DNA of 46,258 nucleotides from an uncultured beta proteobacterium (GTDB lineage Bacteria; Pseudomonadota; Gammaproteobacteria; Burkholderiales; Burkholderiaceae_C). The notes beneath the pieces are model-generated. The model saw only the letters and a program-made list of their open reading frames with translations. It made no database searches and had not been told where the DNA came from. The translations under genes were made by a program, and so were the position numbers. Below, piece by piece: positions 20,533-28,835 of the stretch (position 1 is the first letter of the stretch; the number at the start of each line of letters is the position of its first letter). Where the stretch lies: assembly GCA_903844215.1 (NCBI GenBank), contig CAIMSP010000147.1, positions 1 through 46,258 of the forward strand, read 5' to 3'.

Positions 20533-20554
20533 GCGGTTGAGAAATCTCAACCGC
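20533..20554. promoter_or_regulatory. 9-bp inverted repeat in the divergent region before the CBS gene
   Basis: GCGGTTGAG and CTCAACCGC are separated by AAAT within the 270-base region between the diguanylate cyclase gene and the CBS-domain gene. It could be a dimeric regulator site. There is no T-run, so a terminator is unlikely. Otherwise I see nothing in 20412-20681 apart from the ribosome site at the CBS gene. Confidence 0.3.
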
Positions 20555-20681
20555 TGGCCGGTGCGGACACCGCAAGATGGGCTTGCGCAGCGCGCTTTGG
20601 TGAAGAGGGCCCAGATGCATCTTTCCGTTCCTCACCCGTTCCACTGGCGGGCCAGCATCACCAGTCAACAAGGAGAACGTC

Positions 20682-21143
20682 ATGGCTGAACGCCTGGACA
20701 CCGGAGAAATCTGTACGCGCAGCGTGACCATCGCGCTGCGCACGACGCCGCTCAACGACGCGGCACGCTTGATGCGCGAGCACCACGTGGGTTGTCTGGT
20801 CGTGGTTGAAGAACAGGCCACGCAGCGCCTGGTGGTGGGCATGCTGACCGACCGCGATATCGTCACCGCCGTGGTCGCGACCGATCTGGACGCGAGCGTG
20901 CTGTGCGCCGAGGATGTGATGAGCACCGACCTGGTGCTGGCGCGCGAAGACGATTCGCTCATCGACCTGATCCGCAGCATGCGCCGCAAGGGCGTCAGGC
21001 GCGTTCCGGTCGTGGGGGTCCAAGGCGAACTTCTGGGCCTGGTGACGCTGGACGACGTGCTCGACGTGCTGGTGCAGGAGCTTGGCCTGCTGGTCTCTGC
21101 CATCCACAACGAAGGTCAGCGCGAGCGCCAGATGCGCCGCTGA
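20682..21143 (+). CDS. Two-CBS-domain protein
   Basis: A 153-residue stand-alone Bateman module: two CBS motifs (about 8-70, with NDAARLMREHHVGCLVVVEE and MLTDRDIV; and about 75-140, with AEDVMSTDLVLAREDDSLID and GLVTLDDVLDVL). CBS pairs bind adenine nucleotides or SAM and act as energy or ligand sensors. No effector domain is attached. A strong AAGGAGA ribosome site precedes the ATG. It converges with the ligase gene, with 21 bases between stops. Partner unknown. Confidence 0.9.
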   Translation: MAERLDTGEICTRSVTIALRTTPLNDAARLMREHHVGCLVVVEEQATQRLVVGMLTDRDIVTAVVATDLDASVLCAEDVMSTDLVLAREDDSLIDLIRSMRRKGVRRVPVVGVQGELLGLVTLDDVLDVLVQELGLLVSAIHNEGQRERQMRR

Positions 21144-21164
21144 CGGGCCTGGCTTCAGGCCCGC

Positions 21165-22022
21165 TCAGTCCTCGCTGTAAACCCGCAGGAAGCGCGCGAA
21201 ACGTGGCTTGCCGGCGGGCGTGAGTTCCTGATAACTGTAAGTGACCGTGCTGCCGATGGCCGGCGGATGGCGGCGCTGCAGGTCAGAAAATCCCGTGCCC
21301 AGTTTGAAGGTCTGGCCGTTCTCGGCGCGCACGTTGAGTGCGCCCAGGCTGCCCCGGTATTTCCCCTGGCCGGGGACGTGGCCCAGCACCACGGCTTCGG
21401 CGTCCTGCAGCGCCTTGAGCTTGAGCAGCACCTCGCTGCGCCCGACGGTGACCGGCGCGCTGGCCAGGTGCAGCACCAGCCCTTCACCGCCCGCGCGGGT
21501 GATGGCTTTGAGCCGGGCTTGCAGCGCGCTGTGGTTCGCCACGCGGAACTGCTGCACCGCTTCGAGTTGCGCCCAGTCACTGGCCTGGACGACGGCTTGG
21601 AGCCGCTGCGCACGCTCCTCAAATGGGCCAGCGCCAAGCGGCAGTTCAAACGCCATGTAGCGCACCTGGCGCCACTCGGCCTCGTCGGCCAACTCGCGCC
21701 GCACCGTCGCCGACAGCGCGTCAAAGCGTCCGCGCCCGAGCCACAACTCGCCGTCCAGCGCGGTATCGGGCAGCTTGGCGAGAAACCACGCGGGTGCGGG
21801 GACAGGTCGCCCACTGCGAAAGCGCAAGGCGCTGCCGTCCCACAGCGCGCGCACGCCGTCGAGCTTTTCGCTCACCAGATAGCCCGTCGGATCGATCCCT
21901 GGTGGTGCATTGCGTGCCAGCAGCACGTCGGCGCTGGCGCGGGCCAAGGCCACCGAAACGATGGAAATGCTGCCGAGGCCGACGAGCAGTTGGACCGGGA
22001 AATGGCGGCGTGAATTGTTCAT
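21165..22022 (-). CDS. Exported ATP-dependent DNA ligase (LigE-like)
   Basis: Small ATP-dependent DNA ligase. The 285 residues have the nucleotidyltransferase motif I EKLDGVR with the adenylated lysine at K53, motif III region DGELW (90-94), motif IV EGLVLH (180-185), motif V KLK (201-203), and a C-terminal OB fold. It lacks the extra domains of LigD. The first 31 residues are a signal peptide with SRRHF followed by a hydrophobic stretch and a small-residue cleavage region (ALARASA), resembling a Tat signal. LigE-type ligases in other Gram-negatives carry leaders and are thought to be periplasmic, possibly for DNA uptake. A good sigma-70 promoter ends right at the ATG, so the mRNA may be leaderless. 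Confidence 0.9.
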   Translation of the reverse strand: MNNSRRHFPVQLLVGLGSISIVSVALARASADVLLARNAPPGIDPTGYLVSEKLDGVRALWDGSALRFRSGRPVPAPAWFLAKLPDTALDGELWLGRGRFDALSATVRRELADEAEWRQVRYMAFELPLGAGPFEERAQRLQAVVQASDWAQLEAVQQFRVANHSALQARLKAITRAGGEGLVLHLASAPVTVGRSEVLLKLKALQDAEAVVLGHVPGQGKYRGSLGALNVRAENGQTFKLGTGFSDLQRRHPPAIGSTVTYSYQELTPAGKPRFARFLRVYSED

Positions 22023-22028
22023 GTCAAT

Positions 22029-22057
22029 ATCATAAACATGATGCCGCCGGCACTCAA
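22029..22057 (-). promoter_or_regulatory. Sigma-70-type promoter of the exported ligase gene
   Basis: On the minus strand, TTGAGT (22052-22057), a 17-base spacer, then TATGAT (22029-22034). The predicted start of transcription falls at or within a base or two of the ligase ATG (22022), giving a leaderless or nearly leaderless message. Confidence 0.6.
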
Positions 22058-22124
22058 GCCAAAGAGTTCTACCGGAGCGCGAGCCAGCGAGCTTGCGCGA
22101 ATCGGTGCGCCTCGAAGGCCGCGC

Positions 22125-22397
22125 CTATTTGGCCAAGCGCCGTCGGTCCAGTCGTCGCCAGTAGGCAAACTCGTCTTCGTGGATTTCAATGTCCAGCTCC
22201 GAGACCCGCATCTGCAAGCGCTCCTGCACGTCGGCCACGGCCTTGTTGTAAACCACCGGACCCAGCTCTTCGAGGAAGAAGTTCAACAGCGCACCCGCGG
22301 CCATGTTGCCGATTTCCTCGTCCGTGTTCTGGCGCAAATAGCGCTCGATGGAGGCGATGGCCTGTTGGCGCAATTCCTTGGAGAGGTCGATGCTCAT
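22125..22397 (-). CDS. DUF2164 family protein
   Basis: A 90-residue helical protein of unknown role. MSIDLSKELRQQAIASIERY and GALLNFFLEELGPVVYNKAV match the DUF2164 pattern of an N-terminal 'LSKE' and a central 'FFLxELGPxxYN' helix. The frame is open nine codons further to 22424, but the family normally begins at M(S/P)I(E/D)LSKE, so 22397 is used; neither start has a clear ribosome site. It lies 34 bases after the truncated toxin gene on the same strand, so it may be expressed from the toxin-antitoxin promoter. Confidence 0.8.
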   Translation of the reverse strand: MSIDLSKELRQQAIASIERYLRQNTDEEIGNMAAGALLNFFLEELGPVVYNKAVADVQERLQMRVSELDIEIHEDEFAYWRRLDRRRLAK

Positions 22398-22431
22398 GGG
22401 TTTGGTTGCAACACGGAAATCCATTGGGGGT

Positions 22432-22542
22432 TTACAAATGCCAGTCTTGTGCTCGATCTACACCGCTTCGTTCGGCGATGTATTCCACGGTGTCGTTGAT
22501 ATCGGCAAACGCCTGGGGCGGGAGCTCAAGCTCGAATTTCAC
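22432..22542 (-). pseudogene. Truncated RelE/ParE-family toxin gene
   Basis: A 36-codon frame (VKFELELPPQAF, then EYIAERSG, ending RAQDWHL) reads as the N-terminal third of a RelE/ParE toxin: first strand, helix with 'ADI', and the 'YIAERS' segment. It then stops with TAA. Whole toxins of this family are about 90-110 residues, and the catalytic or gyrase-contacting C-terminal strands are missing. The GTG start overlaps the stop of the upstream antitoxin-like gene as GTGA, the usual design of a toxin-antitoxin operon. Downstream sequence in all frames shows no toxin continuation, so this looks like a deletion, not a simple frameshift. Confidence 0.65.
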
Positions 22543-22760
22543 GCCTGAACCGCAGGCGCGACGCGGTGCCGATCGATGATTTTCGAGGTGCTGGTCGCGA
22601 CGTCGTGAATCCCGAATTTTTCGGTTTTCGGATCAACGGCCTGACGCAGACCCTCTTCGATGTGTGCATCGACTTGCTGCTCGTAGGCGCTTTGTTCCGC
22701 CGCCTCCAGGTGTCGCAGGATATCCGTGACTTGAGGGGTGGCAGGGGCAGGGGTCTTCAT
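22539..22760 (-). CDS. Putative antitoxin of a degraded type II toxin-antitoxin pair
   Basis: A 73-residue acidic helical protein (from MKTPAPATPQV) with EAAEQSAYEQQVDAHIEEGL in the middle, resembling 'stability determinant' antitoxins that have a 'xxYxxxxxxxVxxxL' helix followed by a toxin-binding tail. I infer the role from its gene order: its stop overlaps the GTG of a ParE/RelE-like fragment by 4 bases. An alternative start lies at 22772 (MLTAMKT). The HAD phosphatase gene ends 25 bases upstream on the same strand. Confidence 0.55.
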   Translation of the reverse strand: MKTPAPATPQVTDILRHLEAAEQSAYEQQVDAHIEEGLRQAVDPKTEKFGIHDVATSTSKIIDRHRVAPAVQA

Positions 22761-22785
22761 GGCAGTCAGCATAAGCAAAGCCAAC

Positions 22786-23604
22786 TCAGATGTCATGACC
22801 AGCGCGTGCCGCCACCAGCGCGCCGACCAGTTCCGCAAAGCCGGCGCCGCCGCGCGAGGGCGTGACATAGGCCGGCAGGGCACTCATGCGCTCGACCATG
22901 TCCAGCACATTGGCCACGCCCACGGCGTGCGGCAGGTAGGCGAACATTGGCGCGTCGTTCGGTGAGTCGCCCACGAACAGGCAGCGCTCGCGCTCCTGCG
23001 CCAGTTCCAGGCCGTAGCGTTCGCGCAGCATCAAGTGCGCCATGCTCAGCTTGTCGTAATCGCCGAACCAGCCGTTGACGTGGATCGAGCTGACCTTGGC
23101 CGTCATGCCAGCCTGCTCCATCAGTGCCACGATGCGGTCGATGGCCGCATCGGGCAGCGGCGCCACGTCTTCGCAGAAGTCGATCGCCAGGTCGTACAGG
23201 CGGCAGAACTGGTCCGAGGCCACGGCGCATCCCGGCACCTCACTCAGGATGGTGTCGCGCACCTGTGCCAGCTTCGCGGCATGCGCTTCGCGCTGCGCAG
23301 CGTCGAGCAGATGGCGGCATTTGAGCTTGCGCGCCGCAGGGTCGTGCCAGTAGTAGAAGGCGCCGTTCTCGCCGATCACGCCGTCCACCGGCCACATGCG
23401 GGCGATGTGGTCGCACCAGCCCGCAGGACGGCCGGTGATCAGGATCAGGCGCAAGCCGGCGCGACGCAGCTGGTCCATGGCCGCGTAGGCCGGGGGCGTG
23501 AGCTGGCCGTCGGTGCTGAGGGTGTCGTCGATGTCGCTGAACACCGTGTGCAGCTGCGCCGCCACGGCGCGCGGGAGTTCGGACAGGGCGCGCATCGTGT
23601 TCAT
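22786..23604 (-). CDS. HAD-IIB family hydrolase (sugar-phosphate phosphatase-like)
   Basis: A 272-residue cytosolic phosphatase of the haloacid dehalogenase superfamily. Motif I is FSDIDDTLS (nucleophile D24, acid/base D26), motif II LILITGR, and motif IV CLFVGDSPNDAPMF. A type IIB cap lies between motifs II and III. It resembles mannosyl-3-phosphoglycerate or sucrose-phosphate phosphatases, but the substrate is open. The start overlaps the stop of prfC by one base (TGATG), so it is translationally coupled to release factor 3. KdsC was considered and rejected, because KdsC is smaller and capless. Confidence 0.88.
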   Translation of the reverse strand: MNTMRALSELPRAVAAQLHTVFSDIDDTLSTDGQLTPPAYAAMDQLRRAGLRLILITGRPAGWCDHIARMWPVDGVIGENGAFYYWHDPAARKLKCRHLLDAAQREAHAAKLAQVRDTILSEVPGCAVASDQFCRLYDLAIDFCEDVAPLPDAAIDRIVALMEQAGMTAKVSSIHVNGWFGDYDKLSMAHLMLRERYGLELAQERERCLFVGDSPNDAPMFAYLPHAVGVANVLDMVERMSALPAYVTPSRGGAGFAELVGALVAARAGHDI

Positions 23605-25235
23605 CAACCGGCGTTGTGCAGTGCCAGACCCGCGTGTTCGCGCAGCGGATGGAAGTGGATCTTCGGGAAGCGCTCCTGCGCCAGGCGCACGTCGTAGGGG
23701 CTGGTGCACAGATAGGCCAGGGTGTTGGCGGCGTCGCGCGCCATGCGCATCGGGTAGGCGTCGCAAAAGGCGCGCAGTTCGGCCGGGGTGTCGGCGGTGA
23801 TCCAGCGCGCGCCGGTGTACTGGCTGCCCTCGAGCCGGATGTCGGCGTCGTACTCGCCCTTGAGCCGGTGCTGCACCACTTCGAACTGCAGCTGGCCCAC
23901 GGCGCCGAGCAGCATGTTGCCGCCGATCTCGGGGCGGAACACCTGGATCGCGCCTTCCTCACCGAGCTGCGCCAGCCCCTGCTGCAACTGCTTGGTGCGC
24001 AGCGGATTCCTCAGCACCACGGTCTGGAACAGTTCGGGTGCGAAGAAGGGCAGGCCGGTGAACTGCAGGTTCACGCTTCCGTCGGTGATGGTGTCGCCCA
24101 GTTGCACGCCGCCGTGCGTGGTGAAGCCCACGATGTCGCCGGCGTAGGCCTCTTCCACGGCCTCGCGGCGCTGGCTCATGAAGGTCACGACGCTGGTCGG
24201 GCGCAGCTCCTTGGCGGTGCGCATCACCTTGAGCTTGAGGCCCGGCGTGTACTTGCCCGAGCACATGCGCACAAAGGCGATGCGGTCCCGGTGCGAGGGG
24301 TCCATGTTCGCCTGGACCTTGAACACCACGCCGGAAAACGCCTCGTCCTCGGGGTGCACGGTGCGGATCACCGGCTGCTTGTTCACGACGAAGCTGCTGA
24401 TGCGGTTCTGCGGCGAAGGCGCCAGATCGACGAGCGCGTCGAGCACCTCCATGACGCCGAAATTGTTCACGCCCGAGCCGAAGAACACCGGCGTCTGCTT
24501 GCCCGCGAGAAAGGCCTCGCGGTCAAAGGTGGGCGAGGCGCCGCAGGCCAGCTCGATCGCGTCCATGGCGACTTGAAAGTCGTGACCGAAGCGCTGCTCC
24601 AGCCGTGCGCGCTCAGTCAGCGGGATGGTCTCGAAGTCCTGCGTGCGCCGGTCCGAGCCCGACTCGAACACCGTCATCGCCTGCGTGCGCAGATTGATGA
24701 TGCCGCCAAAGGTCTTGCCCTGACCCACGGGCCAGGTCATGGGAACGCAGGGCATGCCGAGCTCGCGCTCGACCTCGTCCAGGATGTCCAGCGGATCGCG
24801 CACTTCGCGGTCCATCTTGTTGACGAAGGTGAGGATGGGCGTGTCGCGCTGACGGCAGACTTCGATCAGGCGGCGCGTCTGCGCTTCCACGCCGTTGGCC
24901 GCGTCGATCACCATCAGCGCCGAATCGACGGCGGTGAGCACGCGGTAAGTGTCTTCCGAGAAGTCCTTGTGGCCGGGGGTGTCGAGCAGGTTGATGACGT
25001 GGTCGCGGTACACCATCTGCATGACCGAGCTGGCGACGGAAATGCCGCGCTGCTTCTCGATCTCCATCCAGTCGCTGGTGGCGTGGCGCGTGGCCTTGCG
25101 CGCCTTCACCGAGCCGGCGATCTGGATCGCGCCCGAGAACAGCAGCAGCTTTTCCGTGAGCGTGGTCTTGCCCGCGTCCGGGTGGGAAATGATGGCAAAG
25201 GTGCGGCGGCGCCGGGTTTCGAAGGAATAGGACAC
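23604..25235 (-). CDS. prfC: Peptide chain release factor 3 (RF3 GTPase)
   Basis: Ribosomal GTPase that removes RF1/RF2 after termination. The 543 residues have G1 SHPDAGKTT (17-25), G2 around EKQRGISVASS, G3 DTPGHKDF (85-92) and G4 NKMDRE, then the RF3 domain II/III region with GGNMLLGAVGQLQFEVVQ and the C-terminal part. The start codon is GTG at 25235 with no obvious Shine-Dalgarno. It is followed immediately by the HAD gene. Upstream, before the HDOD gene, lies a 71-bp repeat. Confidence 0.96.
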   Translation of the reverse strand: MSYSFETRRRRTFAIISHPDAGKTTLTEKLLLFSGAIQIAGSVKARKATRHATSDWMEIEKQRGISVASSVMQMVYRDHVINLLDTPGHKDFSEDTYRVLTAVDSALMVIDAANGVEAQTRRLIEVCRQRDTPILTFVNKMDREVRDPLDILDEVERELGMPCVPMTWPVGQGKTFGGIINLRTQAMTVFESGSDRRTQDFETIPLTERARLEQRFGHDFQVAMDAIELACGASPTFDREAFLAGKQTPVFFGSGVNNFGVMEVLDALVDLAPSPQNRISSFVVNKQPVIRTVHPEDEAFSGVVFKVQANMDPSHRDRIAFVRMCSGKYTPGLKLKVMRTAKELRPTSVVTFMSQRREAVEEAYAGDIVGFTTHGGVQLGDTITDGSVNLQFTGLPFFAPELFQTVVLRNPLRTKQLQQGLAQLGEEGAIQVFRPEIGGNMLLGAVGQLQFEVVQHRLKGEYDADIRLEGSQYTGARWITADTPAELRAFCDAYPMRMARDAANTLAYLCTSPYDVRLAQERFPKIHFHPLREHAGLALHNAG

Positions 25236-25299
25236 GGGTAGGAGCGTTGAACGGACAAGCAGCGATTATCCCTGTGTCGCCGGAACCGGCGGTCCGAGC

Positions 25300-25370
25300 C
25301 GGGCTAACTTTCATGCTTGGTGCGCCATGCGCCCCAAACCCATGAAAGTTCGTTCTTTGACGTTAACGGA
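25300..25370. repeat. About 70-bp dispersed repeat, copy 1
   Basis: Begins CGGGCTAACTTTCA and ends ACGTTAACGGA, identical at both ends to the copy at 36116-36185, with a largely different middle. Inside, AACTTTCATG (25306-25315) and CATGAAAGTT (25341-25350) form a 10-bp perfect inverted pair. It lies between prfC and the HDOD gene and abuts the HDOD stop codon. Confidence 0.65.
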
Positions 25371-25373
25371 AAT

Positions 25374-26180
25374 TCAGAGTGCGCCGATGTCGACAAACGA
25401 GTCCGCGCTCGGGAAGTGGCTGTGCAGCCAGGGCAGGTCGAGCTGCAGCCGGTCCACGACGTCGTGCGGTAGCGTCTCCAGCACCTGGGCTCCGGCGTAG
25501 GGCGTGTCCGCCAGCAGTCCGGCCAAGTGCAGCACCGCGCCCAGGCGGGAAAACGCCTGCTCGGTGAGCGGATCGTAGGAGCGCTGCAAGGCCTGCACGA
25601 TTTGCATCGGAAAGTTCCAGCGGTGGGCCAGCTCGGCGGTGATCTGACCTTCGCTGAAGCCCACCAGCCGGCGCTCCCGGTCCCAGCGCGCGCCCGGCAG
25701 ATGCGGCAGCTTTTCAATCTCCGGCAGCGACTCGGGCTGGGCCTGCGCGATCAGCAGTTCGCCCAGGCGCAGCATCATCCCGCTGAGCCAGGCCATCTGG
25801 CCGTCCATTTGCAGGCTGGTCGCGAGCCAATGCGCGTAGCCGGCGCAGGTCATGCTGTTGTTCCAGAATTCCTTGCGCTCGAGTCCGGCGACGACCGGGA
25901 ACGACTCGTTCAGGCAAGCCCCCAGCGCCAGCGTGCGGACCTGGGCCATACCCACCATGGCAATGGCGTCGTCCAGCGTGGCCACGCCGCGTGGCAGGCC
26001 GAAGGTGGCGCTGTTGGCCAGGCGCAGCAGCTGGGCGCTCATGGCGGGGTCGCGCCCGATGATGTTGCGCACCTGGGCCACTGGCACCTCGTCATCGTTG
26101 AGCGTCTGGATCAAGGCCTGCGCCGCCTCGGACATCACCGGCAGTTTGATGGATTGGAAGAAGGCGGCTAGGTCGGACAT
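25374..26180 (-). CDS. HDOD domain signalling protein
   Basis: A 268-residue single-domain HDOD protein, a catalytically inactive relative of HD phosphohydrolases often found in c-di-GMP, chemotaxis and stress signalling. Family features: LPVMSEAAQALIQTLND near the start, IIGRDPAMSAQLLRLANSA, and DDAIAMVGMAQVRTLALGAC. The metal-binding HD pair is not evident (SGMMLRLGELLI where HLGKLLL-type motifs occur). No membrane segment or receiver domain is attached. It is a single gene; function inferred only at the level of signalling. Confidence 0.9.
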   Translation of the reverse strand: MSDLAAFFQSIKLPVMSEAAQALIQTLNDDEVPVAQVRNIIGRDPAMSAQLLRLANSATFGLPRGVATLDDAIAMVGMAQVRTLALGACLNESFPVVAGLERKEFWNNSMTCAGYAHWLATSLQMDGQMAWLSGMMLRLGELLIAQAQPESLPEIEKLPHLPGARWDRERRLVGFSEGQITAELAHRWNFPMQIVQALQRSYDPLTEQAFSRLGAVLHLAGLLADTPYAGAQVLETLPHDVVDRLQLDLPWLHSHFPSADSFVDIGAL

Positions 26181-26428
26181 CTGGAGCTCCTCGGGTGCGC
26201 TGTGGATGGCCCGAATTTAACCCAGGCCGTCGGCCCCGGCGCCCCGACTGGCTACACTGCCAGCGCAGAAAGGCAAAGCACCATGAAATCACCCCTTCAA
26301 ACTCGCACCCGCCGCGCTGAGCGCGCAGCGGATCGCCCAGCTCCTTGCCAGCCCGCAGCGCGGCGCGGCCGACCCGGGATTTCGGTGCGCGACGCCTTGG
26401 GCGACGGGATGGCTTGGTCGGCTGCGAC

Positions 26429-26434
26429 TACAAT
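26429..26434 (+). promoter_or_regulatory. Possible -10 element of the ahcY operon
   Basis: TACAAT ends 8 bases before the first paired base of the SAH riboswitch, so transcription would begin at its 5' end, as expected. I could not find a good -35 at 16-18 bases upstream. The rest of 26181-26428 shows no convincing gene: a short frame starting at 26283 runs through the riboswitch and lacks any recognisable protein. Confidence 0.4.
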
Positions 26435-26442
26435 CGCCGCAT

Positions 26443-26500
26443 CCGAGGAGCGCTGCAACCCATTTCTGGGTGAGGCTCGGATTGTTCAACTGCGCTCACC
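26443..26500 (+). promoter_or_regulatory. S-adenosylhomocysteine (SAH) riboswitch
   Basis: The signature CCGAGGAGCGCTGCAAC starts at 26443, followed by a variable hairpin, GGCTCGG (26474-26480) and TGCGCTCACC (26491-26500). CCGAG pairs with CTCGG, and GAGCGC (26448-26453) pairs with GCGCTC (26492-26497), the pseudoknot architecture of this class. SAH riboswitches in Beta- and Gammaproteobacteria turn on SAH recycling genes when SAH accumulates, and this one precedes ahcY by 89 bases. A second GGTGAG-containing segment follows (26514-26520) and could pair with CTCACC (26495-26500) as part of the expression platform; that last point is inference. Confidence 0.92.
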
Positions 26501-26589
26501 CACGGTGGCTGTGAGGTGAGTTCGCCCCGCTTGCATGGCAAGCCCCTCCGACACCGTGGTTCATCGTCAAATTTGATTTGGAGTTCACC

Positions 26590-28038
26590 ATGAGCAAGAC
26601 CCTGACCACCGCACCCAAGCTAGACCACCATGTGGCCGACCTGTCCCTGGCCGCCTGGGGCCGCAAGGAACTGCGCATCGCGCAAACCGAAATGCCCGGA
26701 CTGATGGCGATTCGCGAAGAATTCGCCAAGTCGCAGCCGCTCAAGGGCGCGCGCATCACCGGCTCGCTGCACATGACGATCCAGACCGGCGTGCTGATCG
26801 AAACCCTGCAGGCACTGGGCGCCGAAGTGCGCTGGGCCTCGTGCAACATCTTCTCCACGCAGGACCACGCCGCTGCGGCGCTGGCAGTGCAGGGAACGCC
26901 GGTGTTTGCCTACAAGGGCGAGACCCTGGATGACTACTGGGATTACACGCACCGCATCTTCGAATTCGGCCCCAAGGGCAGCAAGACCGAAGGTCCGAAC
27001 ATGATTCTGGACGACGGCGGCGACGCCACCTTGCTGATGCATCTGGGCGCACGCGCCGAGACCGACATCAAGCTGCTGGCCAAACCCGGCAGCGAGGAAG
27101 AAATCTGCCTGTTCAACGCCATCAAGGCCAAGCTCAAGCTGGACGCCACCTGGTACAGCCGCCGCCTCAAGCACATCATCGGCGTGACCGAAGAAACCAC
27201 CACCGGCGTGCACCGCCTGAACGAGATGTCGGTCAAGGGCACGCTCAAAGTTCGCGCCATCAACGTCAACGACTCCGTCACCAAGAGCAAGTTCGACAAC
27301 CTCTATGGTTGCCGCGAATCGCTGGTGGACGCGATCAAGCGCGCCACCGATGTGATGATCGCCGGCAAGGTCGCCTGCGTGGCCGGCTACGGCGACGTGG
27401 GCAAGGGCTCGGCCCAGGCGCTGCGCGCGCTCTCGGCCCAGGTCTGGGTGACCGAGATCGACCCCATCAATGCGCTGCAGGCCGCGATGGAAGGCTACAA
27501 GGTCGTGACCATGGAATACGCCGCTGACAAGGCCGACATCTTCGTCACCTGCACCGGCAACAAGAACGTCATCAGCTACAAGCACATGGCGGCCATGAAG
27601 GACCAGGCCATCGTCTGCAACATCGGTCACTTCGACAATGAAATCGACGTGGCCTCGCTCGCCAAGTGCCAATGGGAAGAGATCAAGCCGCAGGTGGACC
27701 ACGTGATCTTCCCGGCCAAGGGCAAGACGCCTTCCAAGCGCATCATCCTGCTGGCCAAGGGCCGACTGGTGAACCTGGGTTGCGGCACCGGCCACCCCAG
27801 CTTTGTCATGTCGTCCAGCTTTGCGAATCAGACCATTGCCCAGATCGAACTGTTCACCAAGCCCAAGGAATACAAGGTTGGCAAGGTTTACGTCCTGCCC
27901 AAGCACTTGGACGAAAAGGTCGCGCGTCTGCACCTGCACAAGGTCGGCGCGATGCTGAGCGAACTGACCGACGAACAGGCGGCCTACATCGGCGTGAGCA
28001 AGGCCGGCCCGTACAAGCCCGACACCTACAGGTACTGA
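26590..28038 (+). CDS. ahcY: Adenosylhomocysteinase (SAH hydrolase)
   Basis: NAD-dependent enzyme splitting S-adenosylhomocysteine into homocysteine and adenosine, removing the product inhibitor of methyltransferases. The 482 residues carry the N-terminal substrate domain ([35 protein letters not shown]), the NAD-binding GYGDVGKG (266-273) and the conserved C-terminus ([20 protein letters not shown], ending [10 protein letters not shown]). ATG at 26590 has GGAG about 8 bases upstream; a TTG four codons earlier is not needed. It is the first gene of ahcY-tlyA-metF under the SAH riboswitch. Confidence 0.98.
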   Translation: MSKTLTTAPKLDHHVADLSLAAWGRKELRIAQTEMPGLMAIREEFAKSQPLKGARITGSLHMTIQTGVLIETLQALGAEVRWASCNIFSTQDHAAAALAVQGTPVFAYKGETLDDYWDYTHRIFEFGPKGSKTEGPNMILDDGGDATLLMHLGARAETDIKLLAKPGSEEEICLFNAIKAKLKLDATWYSRRLKHIIGVTEETTTGVHRLNEMSVKGTLKVRAINVNDSVTKSKFDNLYGCRESLVDAIKRATDVMIAGKVACVAGYGDVGKGSAQALRALSAQVWVTEIDPINALQAAMEGYKVVTMEYAADKADIFVTCTGNKNVISYKHMAAMKDQAIVCNIGHFDNEIDVASLAKCQWEEIKPQVDHVIFPAKGKTPSKRIILLAKGRLVNLGCGTGHPSFVMSSSFANQTIAQIELFTKPKEYKVGKVYVLPKHLDEKVARLHLHKVGAMLSELTDEQAAYIGVSKAGPYKPDTYRY

Positions 28039-28835
28039 TGCGAGCTGATCAACTCCTCGTGCAGCGCGGCTTGTCCAGCACCCGCGCCCAGGCGCAGCGC
28101 ATGATCGCTGCCGGCGTGCAGTGGGACCAGGCGGGTGTCTGGAAAACCGTGAGCAAGAACGGCGACGACCTGCCTGCAGACGCCGTGATCCAGTTGCTGG
28201 ACGCGGCGCGTGACCGCTATGTGTCGCGCGGTGGCTTGAAGCTCGAAGGCGCCCTGCGCGACTGCGCGCTGGATGTCACCGGCTGGGCCTGCCTGGATGT
28301 GGGCCAGTCCACCGGCGGCTTCACCGACTGCCTGCTGCAGCACGGCGCGGCGCGGGTACTGGGCGTGGACGTGGGTCAGGGCCAACTGCATCCCAATCTG
28401 CGCGACGACGAGCGCGTGCTCGGTCTGGAGAAGATCAACGCGCGCGCGCTCAGCGCAGACGAGTTGTTGGAGCAGATTGAAGAGACCACGGACGAACCCG
28501 AGGTCTTCACCGTCGATGTCCAGGCCGGCTTCGATCTGATCGTGGGCGACCTGTCCTTCATCTCGCAAACCCTGGTGCTGCCGGCCTTGGTGCCGCTGCT
28601 CAAACCCGAGGGCGCCTTGCTGATGCTGGTCAAGCCCCAGTTCGAACTGCAGCCGGGCCAGGTCGGCAAGGGGGGCATCGTGCGCGACGCCACCCTTTAC
28701 GCCTTTGTCGAGCAGCGCATCCGCGACTGCCTGGCCGAGCAAGGCATGCAGGTGCTGCACTGGCGGGAGTCGCCAATCCAGGGCGGCGACGGGAACCGCG
28801 AATTCTTTTTTCACGCAACACGAGTTTTGACATGA
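28038..28835 (+). CDS. tlyA: TlyA-family rRNA 2'-O-methyltransferase
   Basis: A 265-residue protein with an N-terminal S4 RNA-binding domain ([20 protein letters not shown]) and an RrmJ-like SAM methyltransferase domain: RYVSRGGLKLEGAL with the catalytic lysine, SAM-binding DVGQSTGGFTDCLLQHGA, DLSFISQTLVLPAL and LVKPQFE. Family members methylate 2'-OH of cytidines in 16S and 23S rRNA; some were once annotated as haemolysins. The start overlaps the ahcY stop by one base (TGATG) and its stop overlaps metF (ATGA), so it lies between two methionine-cycle genes and is subject to the same riboswitch. It makes SAH as product, which may explain its placement (inference). Confidence 0.93.
   Translation: MRADQLLVQRGLSSTRAQAQRMIAAGVQWDQAGVWKTVSKNGDDLPADAVIQLLDAARDRYVSRGGLKLEGALRDCALDVTGWACLDVGQSTGGFTDCLLQHGAARVLGVDVGQGQLHPNLRDDERVLGLEKINARALSADELLEQIEETTDEPEVFTVDVQAGFDLIVGDLSFISQTLVLPALVPLLKPEGALLMLVKPQFELQPGQVGKGGIVRDATLYAFVEQRIRDCLAEQGMQVLHWRESPIQGGDGNREFFFHATRVLT

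Noticed and set aside
22786-23604. KdsC (KDO-8-phosphate phosphatase) displaced from the lpt locus
   Set aside because: The product is 272 residues with a type IIB cap, whereas KdsC is a capless C0-type HAD of about 180 residues.
26202-26519. A 105-codon plus-strand frame upstream of ahcY
   Set aside because: It runs through the SAH riboswitch, lacks a ribosome site and shows no recognisable protein pattern.
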